34,124 nucleotides of DNA. It comes from Oscillospiraceae bacterium (GTDB lineage: Bacteria; Bacillota; Clostridia; Oscillospirales; Ruminococcaceae). Position 1 is the stretch's first letter. Every line of letters starts with the position of its first letter. Shown piece by piece: positions 22,630 through 31,203 of the stretch. The notes beneath the pieces were generated by a model, which saw only the letters and a list, made by a program, of their open reading frames with translations, did no database searches and was not told where the DNA came from. The stretch spans positions 1 to 34,124 of the forward strand of contig JAFUOZ010000012.1 of NCBI GenBank assembly GCA_017481565.1, read 5' to 3'. Made by a program: the position numbers and the translations under genes.

Positions 22630-24351
22630 TTACATCAGATACTCATTTTCAATATCATCTGTACGCAGATTGAACTGACTTATAAGCTGCTTGCAGGTTT
22701 CAGACTGTGCGGAAAGCTCAACACTTGCGGCAGCAGTCTCTTCAGCAGTAGCAGAGTTGGTCTGAACAACATCGGCGATAAGCTCAACTCCTGCTGTTAC
22801 CTGACGTACAGCTTCAGCAGCTTCTCTTGCGGAATCAGCGATCTTTTCGTTTACATCTGCTATAGACTGAGCTGAACGGGATACACCGTCCATCTGTGAC
22901 GCTGCTTCACTGAGGAGCATATTTCCTCTGTTGACAGCCTCGACGGTATTCTCAATAAGTCCTGTAGTACTTTTTGCAGCCTCGGAGCTTTTTTCGGCAA
23001 GGTTCTTTACCTCATCAGCAACAACTGCAAAGCCTTTTCCTGCCTTTCCTGCCTTTGCCGCCTCAACAGCCGCATTCAGAGCGAGGATATTGGTTCTGAA
23101 TGCGATATCCTCAATAGTCTTGATGATCTTCTTTGTCTCGTCGGAGGATGCCTGTATCTCATTCATGGCATTAACAAGCTCATCGAACTTTTCATTTACT
23201 GCCATGATAGCTTCTCCGGCCTTTTCGGTGCCCTTGCTTGCTTCGGAAGCAGCCTTTGCATTTGATGTTATCATATAGGATATTCTCTCGATATTTGCCG
23301 AAAGCTGTTCGATGGAAGATGCCTGCTGTACAGCACCGTCTGAAAGACACTGTGAAGCTCCCGAAACCTGTACCGCACCGCTGTCAACACGCAGTGATGC
23401 TATGTTGATATCGGAAAGTGCTGAGCTTAAGCGGCGGTTAATCTTTCTTAAGGAATAGATAATGTTCTGATAATCGCCCTTATAATTTTCCTCGCATTTA
23501 GTCTTGATATCAAAATTACCCTGTGACATCTGTACAAGAAGATAGTCGATATCGTCAATGATCTCCGACTGAAAACGTCTGAACTCATTGATAGCCTTAA
23601 CAGTACAGCCTATCTCGGTGTTGCTTTCTGCAAGGTCAATGGGAGTATGCAGATCACCCTCGGAAAATTGGGTCATCTTCTGCTGTATCTTGTTAATAGG
23701 TACGATAAGCTCAATAAGAACGAATCCCATAAGTATCAACTGTGCCGCAAAGGTAACGGCAAGAGCGATATATGTAACGATATTTGCATTTGTGGACTGA
23801 TGATTAAGACTTGTTATATCAGAGCCGAGCCGTGCTCTTACAGCCTCGTCAAGCTGTGCGGAAATAAGTGAGATATTTTCTATATCCGCCTTATATTCAG
23901 GCTTGAATATGGCAGTGTATGCATCGCTGTTCTTGCCCTCCTTGAAAAGCGCAAAGGCTTCCTGCTCTACCGCTGCCATTCGGTCTGCCGTGGCAACAAG
24001 CTGATCAACGATAAGGAATTCGTCCTCGGTAAGCGCAAGCAGTCTCAGCTGTTCAACAGCTGTCTCTTTTCGCTTGGTGGTCCTCAGCTCTTTATAGTAG
24101 TTGTCGTATCTTGTGGTATCGGTAGTATTTATGTATGCTCTTGCCTCAGCTGTGAGATAATCGCAGGCATATTTGTATTCGCCCGTGTGTACTGCTATCT
24201 GAACATAAAGCTCACTCTGCATAGCAAGAGCTTCTTCCAGCTTAGTATTTATAGATGATGTAACAACGGTGCAGACTGCGCATATCAGAAGCAGAACTAT
24301 AGATGAGATCGTAAGTATCCTTGCCTTAGCCGATTGTTTCAGATTATTCAT
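22630..24351 (-). CDS. Methyl-accepting chemotaxis protein
   Basis: A 573-aa transmembrane chemoreceptor. TM1 is near residues 12-32. A helical periplasmic-type sensor domain (33-~195) with four-helix-bundle character follows, then TM2 (~195-220), a HAMP segment, and a long coiled-coil signalling domain. The conserved hairpin tip is clear: EDIAFRTNILALNAAVEAAK, then GKGFAVVADEVKNLAEKS. Two Ala/Glu/Ser-rich methylation-type segments flank the tip. The C-terminus lacks a CheR-docking pentapeptide. The start ATG has AAAGGAG 8 bp upstream and a promoter at 24396. No other chemotaxis gene is present in the window, so its CheA/CheW must be elsewhere. Ligand unknown. Confidence 0.95.
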   Translation of the reverse strand: MNNLKQSAKARILTISSIVLLLICAVCTVVTSSINTKLEEALAMQSELYVQIAVHTGEYKYACDYLTAEARAYINTTDTTRYDNYYKELRTTKRKETAVEQLRLLALTEDEFLIVDQLVATADRMAAVEQEAFALFKEGKNSDAYTAIFKPEYKADIENISLISAQLDEAVRARLGSDITSLNHQSTNANIVTYIALAVTFAAQLILMGFVLIELIVPINKIQQKMTQFSEGDLHTPIDLAESNTEIGCTVKAINEFRRFQSEIIDDIDYLLVQMSQGNFDIKTKCEENYKGDYQNIIYSLRKINRRLSSALSDINIASLRVDSGAVQVSGASQCLSDGAVQQASSIEQLSANIERISYMITSNAKAASEASKGTEKAGEAIMAVNEKFDELVNAMNEIQASSDETKKIIKTIEDIAFRTNILALNAAVEAAKAGKAGKGFAVVADEVKNLAEKSSEAAKSTTGLIENTVEAVNRGNMLLSEAASQMDGVSRSAQSIADVNEKIADSAREAAEAVRQVTAGVELIADVVQTNSATAEETAAASVELSAQSETCKQLISQFNLRTDDIENEYLM

Positions 24352-24395
24352 AGATGTATCTCCTTTCCGTTATAAAAATATTCTGTATTTTATAT

Positions 24396-24424
24396 ATTAT
24401 ACCACAAATAATCTTAAAAGTAAA
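24396..24424 (-). promoter_or_regulatory. Sigma-A promoter for the chemoreceptor
   Basis: On the minus strand TTTACT, a 17-bp spacer, TATAAT, 45 bp upstream of the ATG. The -10 is perfect and the -35 weaker. Confidence 0.65.
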
Positions 24425-24445
24425 GAAAATTTGTGTAATATATGC

Positions 24446-24489
24446 AAAAAATAAAGGATATCGTCACTTTAATTAAAGAACGATATCCT
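24446..24489 (-). terminator. Intrinsic terminator of the M50-like gene
   Basis: AGGATATCGT / ACGATATCCT stem with a 15-nt loop. On the minus strand it is followed by TTTATTTTTTG. It lies 50 bp after the stop codon of 24539-25033. Confidence 0.82.
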
Positions 24490-24538
24490 AATTTGACATT
24501 ATATGCACTTTACTGTGCTTACTGCATAAATATATAAA

Positions 24539-25033
24539 TTAAAATAGTACACTTTTAACAATAATACAGTTGACGATAAACAGTACAAGAGAAACGGCTG
24601 TCTTCTTTTTTCTTGACCATTTCAGATATTTTCCGATACAGCACATATCGCCGAAATTGCCTGCACTGCCTGCAAGAGCATAGCTGCAGTCGGTAAGCAT
24701 CAGCATTATCGAAAGTACCCACATAAAAAGCCTGAACAGATTTGTGGGAATCACTGCGAATATAAATACAGATATATATCCTAAAAGTGTTGTTCCCACA
24801 ATTCCTGCGGCAGACGTCAGAAACCATTCCTTCGGTATATCGGAGGAATCATCTGATATCTCAGGCTCATTTTCAAAAAATACCCTTGTACCGCCGTAAT
24901 AACTAAACCACTGTATACGCTTTAATTTAAAACCCATAAGCCTGCCCACTAAAACGTGGAGCAGTTCATGTGTAACGTGCTGTATAAGTACAGATATGAT
25001 CAGAAATAATGCTATGATAAAGAATTTTTTCAT
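24539..25033 (-). CDS. M50-like integral membrane zinc metalloprotease
   Basis: A 164-aa integral membrane protein with four likely helices. The first helix carries HELLH (H22, E23, H26), the HExxH zinc motif, directly followed by VGRLMGFKLKRI, as in site-2-protease-like M50/DUF3267 families. A second family-like motif GNFGDM (N126, D129) near the last helices could supply the third zinc ligand. The small size and lack of a PDZ domain make it a minimal member. The substrate is unknown. The ATG start follows an AT-rich stretch with only a weak site (GGAGTAATATAATATG, GGAG ~9 bp upstream). It lies between the secDF unit and the chemoreceptor, with its own terminator. Confidence 0.75.
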   Translation of the reverse strand: MKKFFIIALFLIISVLIQHVTHELLHVLVGRLMGFKLKRIQWFSYYGGTRVFFENEPEISDDSSDIPKEWFLTSAAGIVGTTLLGYISVFIFAVIPTNLFRLFMWVLSIMLMLTDCSYALAGSAGNFGDMCCIGKYLKWSRKKKTAVSLVLFIVNCIIVKSVLF

Positions 25034-25095
25034 ATTATATTACTCCATGCTGTTTACCTTGTCAAATTCGTCGATCCTTTCATTTTTATTGTGAT

Positions 25096-25137
25096 ATAAA
25101 TAAACGCCGTCGGTTATAGAATATATCCGACGGTGTT
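25096..25137 (-). terminator. Intrinsic terminator of secDF
   Basis: AACGCCGTCGG / CCGACGGTGTT stem (one G-T pair). On the minus strand it is followed by TTTATTTATA. It lies 16 bp after the secF stop. Confidence 0.82.
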
Positions 25138-25152
25138 CATAATTCTGTTTGA

Positions 25153-26100
25153 TTACTTGGTTTTCTTAGTGTCCTTGCGCATTTCCTCTAATTTTACCCA
25201 GATAGGACCTGCAAGGCAGACAGAGGAATATGTTCCCGAGATCATACCGATCATTACAGGGAATGAGAAGGAAATGATCGAGTCAACACCATATACCATT
25301 GCAACAATGGTTACAGTAAGCATTGTTATACAAGTAGTGATCGATGTGTTGAATGAACGTGTAAGAGATTGGTTTACGCTGAGATTTGTAAGCTCAGCGA
25401 GAGGCATCTTGTTTTTCTTTCCGTTCAGGATCTGATTTTCTCTGATACGGTCATAGATAACGATAGTATCATTGATAGAGTAACCGAGGATAGTAAGAAC
25501 TACCGCCATAAAGTTAGCGTCGATATCCATTCCGCATACAACGAAAACTGTATAAACCACGAAAATATCATGGAAAAGTGCGATGATACCGCTTAAGCCT
25601 GCTCTCCAGCCGCCGATGTTCTTGAATCTTACCGCAATATAAATGATAAGAACTATTGAAGAAAATATAACGGCAACCAGACACTTAAGGAAGAATTCCT
25701 TACCCGATGTGGGAGATACGTCAGAGGACTGTATCAGTTCAAGATTATTTTCTGCATACTGTGCAGAGAGAGCCTCAGTAAGCTCAAACTGTCTGTCCGA
25801 GTTAAGACCCTCCTTAGAGGTGATCTCAACCTGGAATTTGTTCTTGCCTGTTGTAAATTCAGTACCTGTTGTAACTGTAACGTCCATTCCGCCCAGAGCG
25901 TCCTCAAAGGACTTTTCGAAGTCTGCGGAGGATATTTCGTTATCATAAACAAAGGTCATGATAGTACCGCCCGAGAACTCGATATCAAGCTTAACGCCCA
26001 TTACAAAGCTGAGGATAATTCCTGCTATGATTATCACCAGGGAAATAGTATAATAGGTCTTGCTGTTTTTAATAAAATCAAAATTGAACTTGCTTTTCAT
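25153..26100 (-). CDS. secF: Protein translocase subunit SecF
   Basis: A 315-aa inner-membrane subunit that works with SecD to pull exported proteins out of the SecYEG channel using proton motive force. It has six membrane helices and a P1-like periplasmic loop. Family motifs: GVKLDIEFSGGTIMTF after TM1, a HDIFVVYTVF segment and YSINDTIVIYDRIRENQ near TM4-5. The start ATG overlaps the secD stop (TAATG), so translation is coupled. The C-terminus ends in a basic tail (EEMRKDTKKTK). The stop is TAA, followed by a terminator. Separate SecD and SecF, not a fused SecDF, is the arrangement here. Confidence 0.97.
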   Translation of the reverse strand: MKSKFNFDFIKNSKTYYTISLVIIIAGIILSFVMGVKLDIEFSGGTIMTFVYDNEISSADFEKSFEDALGGMDVTVTTGTEFTTGKNKFQVEITSKEGLNSDRQFELTEALSAQYAENNLELIQSSDVSPTSGKEFFLKCLVAVIFSSIVLIIYIAVRFKNIGGWRAGLSGIIALFHDIFVVYTVFVVCGMDIDANFMAVVLTILGYSINDTIVIYDRIRENQILNGKKNKMPLAELTNLSVNQSLTRSFNTSITTCITMLTVTIVAMVYGVDSIISFSFPVMIGMISGTYSSVCLAGPIWVKLEEMRKDTKKTK

Positions 26101-27509
26101 TATCTCTCACCTCCGTAAAGCTTAACATTGCGGAAGGCCTTGAATTTTGAAAGGCTTGCTGTCATAAGACGTGAGCAGAATACTCCGAAGAAAAGGTTCA
26201 GCACAACGCCTGTAAGCAGTGTGTAGCCGAAGGAGTAGATAGTACCTGCTGTTGAAGGTCCGAACATAAAGAATGCAAAGGAAAGAAGCTTTGCAAAAAT
26301 GCTGTCGGGAGTACCGAAAGCACCCATAAGTATGATCGCAATAAGGATCATAGTAACGTTACCGTCAAGGATAGCGGAGAATGCTCTCTTGAAGCCGCTT
26401 GCGATAGAACCGTCAAGGGTCTTTCCGTTGTTGATCTCCTCCTTGATACGCTCGGCGGTGATAATGTTGGCGTCAACGCCCATGCCGACTGCAAGGATAA
26501 TACCTGCGATACCGGGGATAGTGAGGATAGAGCTGTTCATAAAGCCGAAATAGCCTGAAACAAATGCAAGAGTACCTGCAACCTGACCGATAAGTGAGAT
26601 TACCGCAACAAAGCCGGGGAGACGGTATACTATTATCATGAACAGTGCAATAGCCGCAAATGCGATGATACCTGCAACTACCATTGCTTCGAGAGCGCCT
26701 GAACCCAGCATGGGAGAAATGGTAGAGAAGCTTGATGTCTGAAGCTTGAAGGGAAGCGCACCCGAATTGATCTTATCAGCCAGTGCCTTTGCGCTGTCAG
26801 CGTCAAAGCTGCCCGAGATGACCGCATTTCCGTCGGGGATAGCCTCGTTTACTGTAGGAGCGGAGATAAGTGTATCGTCCATCCAGATAGAAATAGCGTC
26901 GCCTGCCTCTGCAAGCTTTGCTGTAGCATTCGCAAATTTCTGTGTACCCTCTGCTGTAAGCTCAAGAGCAACTACCCACTGACCTGTGGAGTTGGTTTGG
27001 CTTGCGTTCTGATAAGCGGCGTATGCATTTGATACGTCCTTACCCTCCAGCACGATGTTTTCGAGAGTTCTGCCTGCAGGCATATTAAGCTCGTCCGTTT
27101 CCGCACCCTCACGGAAGGTAAGCTGTGCAGTTTCGCCAAGCTCCTTTACAGCGGCCTGAGGATCAAAGTTCTTTTCGTCCTCTTTCCATGGAAAACGCAC
27201 GATGATACGGTCGTTGCCGTAGTCAATATAGGATTCGTAATCGGTAATGCCCAGGTTTATCATACGCTGAACGATTACCTCCTTTGCGGAATCAAGCTGA
27301 GAATCCTCAGCGTCGAAGCCTTCGGGAGGGGTAAAGGTAACGTCAACGCCGCCGCGGATATCAATACCGAAGCGTATATTGTCAACGCCCTTGACATAGA
27401 CAGTGGTCATATCACCGTAATGTGAGCTTACGCCGACAATTACCGAAGCGGCAAACGCCAGTATCAGCAGCATAACGATGAAAAAAACAGGCTTAGTGAC
27501 CCTTTTCAC
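26100..27509 (-). CDS. secD: Protein translocase subunit SecD
   Basis: A 469-aa inner-membrane translocation subunit. After TM1 it shows the SecD signature NIRFGIDIRGGVDVTF, a P1 head region with DYGNDRIIVRFPW and later DKINSGALPFKL, and six helices in total. The TM4-5 motif TIPGIAGIILAVGMGVDANI with ERIKEE is the SecD conserved box. The start is GTG 27507-27509, preceded by AAAGGA at ~12 bp. A perfect-consensus promoter lies at 27575-27603. It is the first gene of a two-gene operon with secF. Confidence 0.97.
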   Translation of the reverse strand: MKRVTKPVFFIVMLLILAFAASVIVGVSSHYGDMTTVYVKGVDNIRFGIDIRGGVDVTFTPPEGFDAEDSQLDSAKEVIVQRMINLGITDYESYIDYGNDRIIVRFPWKEDEKNFDPQAAVKELGETAQLTFREGAETDELNMPAGRTLENIVLEGKDVSNAYAAYQNASQTNSTGQWVVALELTAEGTQKFANATAKLAEAGDAISIWMDDTLISAPTVNEAIPDGNAVISGSFDADSAKALADKINSGALPFKLQTSSFSTISPMLGSGALEAMVVAGIIAFAAIALFMIIVYRLPGFVAVISLIGQVAGTLAFVSGYFGFMNSSILTIPGIAGIILAVGMGVDANIITAERIKEEINNGKTLDGSIASGFKRAFSAILDGNVTMILIAIILMGAFGTPDSIFAKLLSFAFFMFGPSTAGTIYSFGYTLLTGVVLNLFFGVFCSRLMTASLSKFKAFRNVKLYGGER

Positions 27510-27574
27510 GTTTGTATCAATCCTTTCACATATATATGCTGTATCTTATTTCCGACAGCACGAATTATCGTTTA

Positions 27575-27603
27575 ATTATAACATAGTTTTACAAGTATGT
27601 CAA
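27575..27603 (-). promoter_or_regulatory. Perfect-consensus sigma-A promoter of secDF
   Basis: Minus strand TTGACA, a 17-bp spacer, TATAAT. All 12 bases match. The leader is about 60 nt. Confidence 0.9.
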
Positions 27604-27929
27604 TATATAGTTTTGACGATATACTTATATTTAATCACATGAAAATTGCGCATTTTTACGCATCTGCTGTATATTCTGCACTTTACATTACAAAGTGGGG
27701 CTATTGTTCTGTTATCAAATGTAATTTGCATATTTTACGGAATTATATACAAAACCGCTTGACTTCAATATATTTAAATATTTTTTTGTAATATCCACAT
27801 GATACATTAACAAAATGACGGTAAACTTATTATGAGGATATATATAAGCATATACCATATCGCAATACATTAGTATGATGAAATATCACATATAAAATAC
27901 ATCTTATAAAAATAGCAAGGAGCTGTTTT
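27604..27929. other. AT-rich intergenic region upstream of the BirA-like gene
   Basis: Apart from the secDF promoter at its edge I see no gene or clear RNA here. A small inverted repeat TTACATT (27683-27689) / AATGTAA (27718-27724) is the only structured signal, and its 28-bp gap is wide for an operator. A TTGACT at 27759 has no partner -10 at proper spacing. The promoter of the downstream gene is therefore not identified. Confidence 0.5.
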
Positions 27930-28739
27930 ATGTCAATAAAAGAAAAGGTTCTTGAACATCTGGAGGAAAGCTACGGAAAAAGCGTTTCGGGCAGCGCAAT
28001 AGCTGAGTCTCTGGGAATCACGCGAAGCGCCGTATGGAAAGCTGTAAACGTACTCCGTTCAGAAGGATATAATATCACTGCGGTGACAAACAAGGGTTAT
28101 TGTTTAAGCGAATCCTGTGATGCGCTTACGGAAGCAGGAGTTGCCGCACTGCTGGAAACAAAGGAGCTCGGAAGAAAGCTTGACATATTCAAGGGAGTTG
28201 ACTCAGCTGCGGATTTTGCAAGAAGCATCGCTGCAATAGGTGCAGCTCACGGAACGGTCATAATCTCAGAATATAATGTGAATACCAACCGCAGACGCAG
28301 CACAAGAAAATCAACGGGACCCGAAAGCTCGGGAATATATATGAGTATTGTAATACGGAAAAAGCTGCCTGAGGCAAGAACCCCCATGCTTAAGCTGTGG
28401 ACTGCCGCTGCTGCCGCAAAAGCTGTTTCGGAAGCAACAAAGCTCCCCTGTACTTTTTCGGGGGATACTATCATCTGCGGAGGAAAGCCTGTAGGATATA
28501 TCGGCTGTGACATTATCATGTCAAAGCAGACCGAGTTTTTAAACTATGCCGTAACCGATGTATGCCTGTGCATATCCTCGACCTCGGAAAATAACAAGTT
28601 TACACCCCTGCGCACTGCCGCCAATACAGGTATACACCGCAGCGCACTTTCGGCGGATATTCTGAACCGTCTCGAAAAGCTGATGTCCTCACGGAATGAT
28701 GAGGAGGTCATGGCTTACATAAAGGGAATAACCGTATAA
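27930..28739 (+). CDS. BirA-like protein: HTH plus degenerate biotin-ligase domain
   Basis: A 269-aa protein with the layout of bifunctional BirA. The N-terminal winged helix (~1-60) reads VLEHLEESYGKSVSGSAIAE, LGITRSAVWKAVNVLR, EGYNITAVTNKGYCL, a very typical HTH_11. A ligase-fold domain follows (DSAADFARS, AAHGTVIISEYN, SSGIYMSIVIRKKL, LWTAAAAAKAV). The catalytic motifs are lost: the GRGRRGR-x-W biotinyl-AMP loop reads NTNRRRSTRKS (118-128), and KWPND reads CTFSGD (174-179). Ligase activity therefore looks unlikely, while DNA binding and perhaps ligand binding remain. The ATG follows AAGGAG. It is flanked by a terminator shared with the convergent gene. It probably acts as a regulator; its target is not visible. 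Confidence 0.82.
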   Translation: MSIKEKVLEHLEESYGKSVSGSAIAESLGITRSAVWKAVNVLRSEGYNITAVTNKGYCLSESCDALTEAGVAALLETKELGRKLDIFKGVDSAADFARSIAAIGAAHGTVIISEYNVNTNRRRSTRKSTGPESSGIYMSIVIRKKLPEARTPMLKLWTAAAAAKAVSEATKLPCTFSGDTIICGGKPVGYIGCDIIMSKQTEFLNYAVTDVCLCISSTSENNKFTPLRTAANTGIHRSALSADILNRLEKLMSSRNDEEVMAYIKGITV

Positions 28740-28753
28740 ATTGTCAAAATACT

Positions 28754-28785
28754 AAAAACCGCCGTTTAGCTGTAACGGCGGTTTT
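28754..28785. terminator. Bidirectional intrinsic terminator
   Basis: AAAAACCGCCGTT / AACGGCGGTTTT stem with T-runs on both sides, placed between the convergent stops at 28739 and 28792. Confidence 0.92.
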
Positions 28786-28791
28786 CTGCTT

Positions 28792-30090
28792 CTATTCATC
28801 ATCGCTGTAAAAATCGTTGCTTCTTATTTCAACCTCTATTCCCAGCGAGGTAAGGGAACGGAAAAAATTCCGCTGTATATCGGTGCTGATATAGCTTGTG
28901 GTAAATCCTATCTGCATACGGTCACTGAAAGAGCACATACACATCTGCAAGCCCAGGGTGCTGATAAGTATACCGAACTGTTTTATGTGATGCTCCATTT
29001 CCGCAGGCATGGTTATTCTGCCTATATTTGAAATAACAGCCGTCTGACTGCGGTCACGGATATGTCTTGCACGGTTAAGAACGATGTTTTTAAAGGGCAG
29101 CGGAGCAATTCTCGCAAATGGATTATGCTCGATAGAAGCCATCTGATTCATTCTTATGGCAAGCCGCTCCTTTGTAAGCTCACGCTTGAAGCAGGCGTTC
29201 ACCTCAGAGATTATATCGTCTATCGTACCGTCACGCTTTCCGAAATCATAGGGCACGGATATCATGCCGAAGAAGTTTCTTGCAGTCTCCGAAGGGAAAT
29301 AGGGTCTTAAATTAACGGGAACATTTATCACCACAGGATATTTCAGTCCGCTCAGGGGCATTTCCTTTCTTATCGCCTGAATGAAAAGCGCTGTAAGAAA
29401 AACAGTTATAGTGGTATTATATTTGTGAGCCGCTTCCTTTATGCTTTTTACCGAAACGATGCCCTCTATTATACGGAGCCTTTCGTCCGTATGCTTATCC
29501 CCCGTCAGATTATATGCTCTTGCTGCTTTTTTCTCCTTTTTGGTTTTGCCTGTTTCCTTGTCGTAATAACGGCGGAAGCTGTCATCGGATTTCTGTGTAT
29601 TTGATGCATCGTTATCCAGCAGCGGCGGAGTTTTATATTCATCGGGATATTTTATCAGCAGATAATTATATATGATATCCTTTAAAAAGCCCAGCGCCCC
29701 CGTGCCGTCTGCAAGAACATGATATACCTCTAAATTTATACAGTTCTTAAAGCAGCTTATGCGGAACAGAAGCTCCTTTTTTTCGGGGTCATATATCTGT
29801 GAACAGACAGGCAGCTTTTCCTCGGTAACTATAGGCTTTAATTCGCAATGCTCCAGATAATACCAGAAAAAACCCTTTCTCATGATAGAAAGAAACACAG
29901 GGTAATTATCAGCGGCAATATCAACAGCCTCCTGAAGAGTGATAATATCAACATTTTCATAAAGCTCACAGGAGAAACGGAAAACTCTTGTATCGGTCTT
30001 TTCGCTTGTTGAGGGGAAAAGCTTTGCCGCATTATCCAGTCTGCTCCAGGGTTCGGGCTTTGCAAAGACCCTTTCCTTATATCTGTTCAT
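28792..30090 (-). CDS. HxxxD-type acyltransferase / condensation-like protein
   Basis: A 432-aa soluble protein of the CoA-dependent acyltransferase superfamily (NRPS condensation, PapA, WS/DGAT-like, alcohol acetyltransferase). The catalytic HxxxDG motif is present as HVLADGTGA (H124, D128, G129). A middle segment ITVFLTALFIQAI, a bridging region INVPVNLRPYFP, then NFFGMISVPYD and a C-terminal ISNIGRI match the second lobe, including the DFGWG-like region in altered form. It would join an acyl group to an alcohol or amine. It follows the esterase gene (14 bp gap), its likely operon partner. Stop codon TAG. No carrier protein or adenylation domain is in the window, so a lipid ester is more likely than an NRPS product. 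Confidence 0.85.
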   Translation of the reverse strand: MNRYKERVFAKPEPWSRLDNAAKLFPSTSEKTDTRVFRFSCELYENVDIITLQEAVDIAADNYPVFLSIMRKGFFWYYLEHCELKPIVTEEKLPVCSQIYDPEKKELLFRISCFKNCINLEVYHVLADGTGALGFLKDIIYNYLLIKYPDEYKTPPLLDNDASNTQKSDDSFRRYYDKETGKTKKEKKAARAYNLTGDKHTDERLRIIEGIVSVKSIKEAAHKYNTTITVFLTALFIQAIRKEMPLSGLKYPVVINVPVNLRPYFPSETARNFFGMISVPYDFGKRDGTIDDIISEVNACFKRELTKERLAIRMNQMASIEHNPFARIAPLPFKNIVLNRARHIRDRSQTAVISNIGRITMPAEMEHHIKQFGILISTLGLQMCMCSFSDRMQIGFTTSYISTDIQRNFFRSLTSLGIEVEIRSNDFYSDDE

Positions 30091-30104
30091 TCACATCATT
30101 CCTA

Positions 30105-31001
30105 CTACAATATTTTTTCATCTCTTATAAAACGTCGTATCATTTTTCTTGCCATGACCGCATTTTTATCCTCGGTATCGGCAAAAAAACCATGCTCTGT
30201 ATCGTTCATTCTGTATGCATACACCTGTGAACCGCCTCTTTTCAGCTGTCTGCCGAAGGCTATTCCCTCATCTCTGAGAGGATCATTTTCGGCGGTTATT
30301 ATAAGAGTATCGGGCATATTCCTGAAATGCACCGCATTTATCGGCGAAAAATAGGGACTTTCCTTGTCTGCACGGCTTCTCATATAAAGCTCCACATAGT
30401 CCTCCATGTGATCTGATGTAAGACTGTAGCCCTCTGCCTTTTCGTGTACCGATTTAAAAAGAGCGTCACTGCCGTAATCACAGGCTATCACAGGATATAT
30501 CAGCACCATTTTGGATATGAGAAATTCTCCCCTGTCACGCCCCAGAAGAGCCGCCGCAGCAGCAAGATTTCCGCCTGCACTGTCACCGCAGAGGATAATA
30601 TCCTCCTTTTTCAGCCCGAACAGGTCACACGCCCTGACAGCTTCCTTTATAACACCGTAACATTCATTCAGTGCAACGGGGAATTTGTGCTCAGGTGCAA
30701 GACTGTAATCAGCCGAAAGCACCGCACAGCCTGTTGTACGTGCAAGGGCGGCACATACTCTGTCATAGGTATCAATGCTTTCGGTAGCCCAGCCGCCTCC
30801 GTGAAAGAATATCATCAGCTTACTGTATTCCCTGACAGGATAAAGCCGAACACGGACAATGCCGCTTTCGGTAGACAGCATATGATCAATGCTGTTATAT
30901 ACAGGTTTTTTCGTTTTTTTAAGATCTATGATCCGCCTTGCCAGCGGATATAATTTTGTAAGGTCAAGCTTACCTATAATTGTTTTGAGTGTATTTTTCA
31001 T
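30105..31001 (-). CDS. Alpha/beta hydrolase, HSL-family esterase (acetyl esterase type)
   Basis: A 298-aa esterase of the hormone-sensitive-lipase family. The oxyanion motif is HGGGW (67-71) and the nucleophile elbow is GDSAGG (139-144, Ser141). Acid Asp240 in ENDPLRDEG and His270 in TEHGFF complete the triad. ADYSLAPEHKFP after the oxyanion strand is also typical. Such enzymes hydrolyse short acyl esters. The start ATG has only a weak ribosome site (TTGGTG), but a perfect consensus promoter lies 37 bp upstream. The stop TAG is followed after 14 bp by the acyltransferase-like gene, so an ester-forming and an ester-cleaving enzyme are co-expressed. Confidence 0.93.
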   Translation of the reverse strand: MKNTLKTIIGKLDLTKLYPLARRIIDLKKTKKPVYNSIDHMLSTESGIVRVRLYPVREYSKLMIFFHGGGWATESIDTYDRVCAALARTTGCAVLSADYSLAPEHKFPVALNECYGVIKEAVRACDLFGLKKEDIILCGDSAGGNLAAAAALLGRDRGEFLISKMVLIYPVIACDYGSDALFKSVHEKAEGYSLTSDHMEDYVELYMRSRADKESPYFSPINAVHFRNMPDTLIITAENDPLRDEGIAFGRQLKRGGSQVYAYRMNDTEHGFFADTEDKNAVMARKMIRRFIRDEKIL

Positions 31002-31037
31002 AGTTTGGCACCAAGATCAAAAAATCAGCTTTTTTAT

Positions 31038-31066
31038 ATTATACCCTATATTATTATAAATGTCAA
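31038..31066 (-). promoter_or_regulatory. Perfect-consensus sigma-A promoter of the esterase operon
   Basis: Minus strand TTGACA, a 17-bp spacer, TATAAT, giving a ~30-nt leader. It diverges from the promoter at 31135. Confidence 0.88.
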
Positions 31067-31134
31067 AATATATCTTGAAAAAAATATAAAAACTGTAGGA
31101 CATCTTAAAAAAACCAACTTTATATAAAAAAGAC

Positions 31135-31163
31135 TTGAAAAAATCGGCTGTGTGAATTATAAT
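31135..31163 (+). promoter_or_regulatory. Sigma-A promoter of the CBS/dac operon
   Basis: TTGAAA, a 17-bp spacer, TATAAT, giving a leader of ~34 nt before ATG 31204. Confidence 0.88.
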
Positions 31164-31203
31164 AGTAAATGTATGCAAATCCATTAATCAAAGAGGTGTG
31201 AAT

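Noticed and set aside
27597..27791. 64-residue plus-strand frame upstream of the BirA-like gene
   Set aside because: It starts inside the secDF promoter, has no Shine-Dalgarno site and no recognisable composition.
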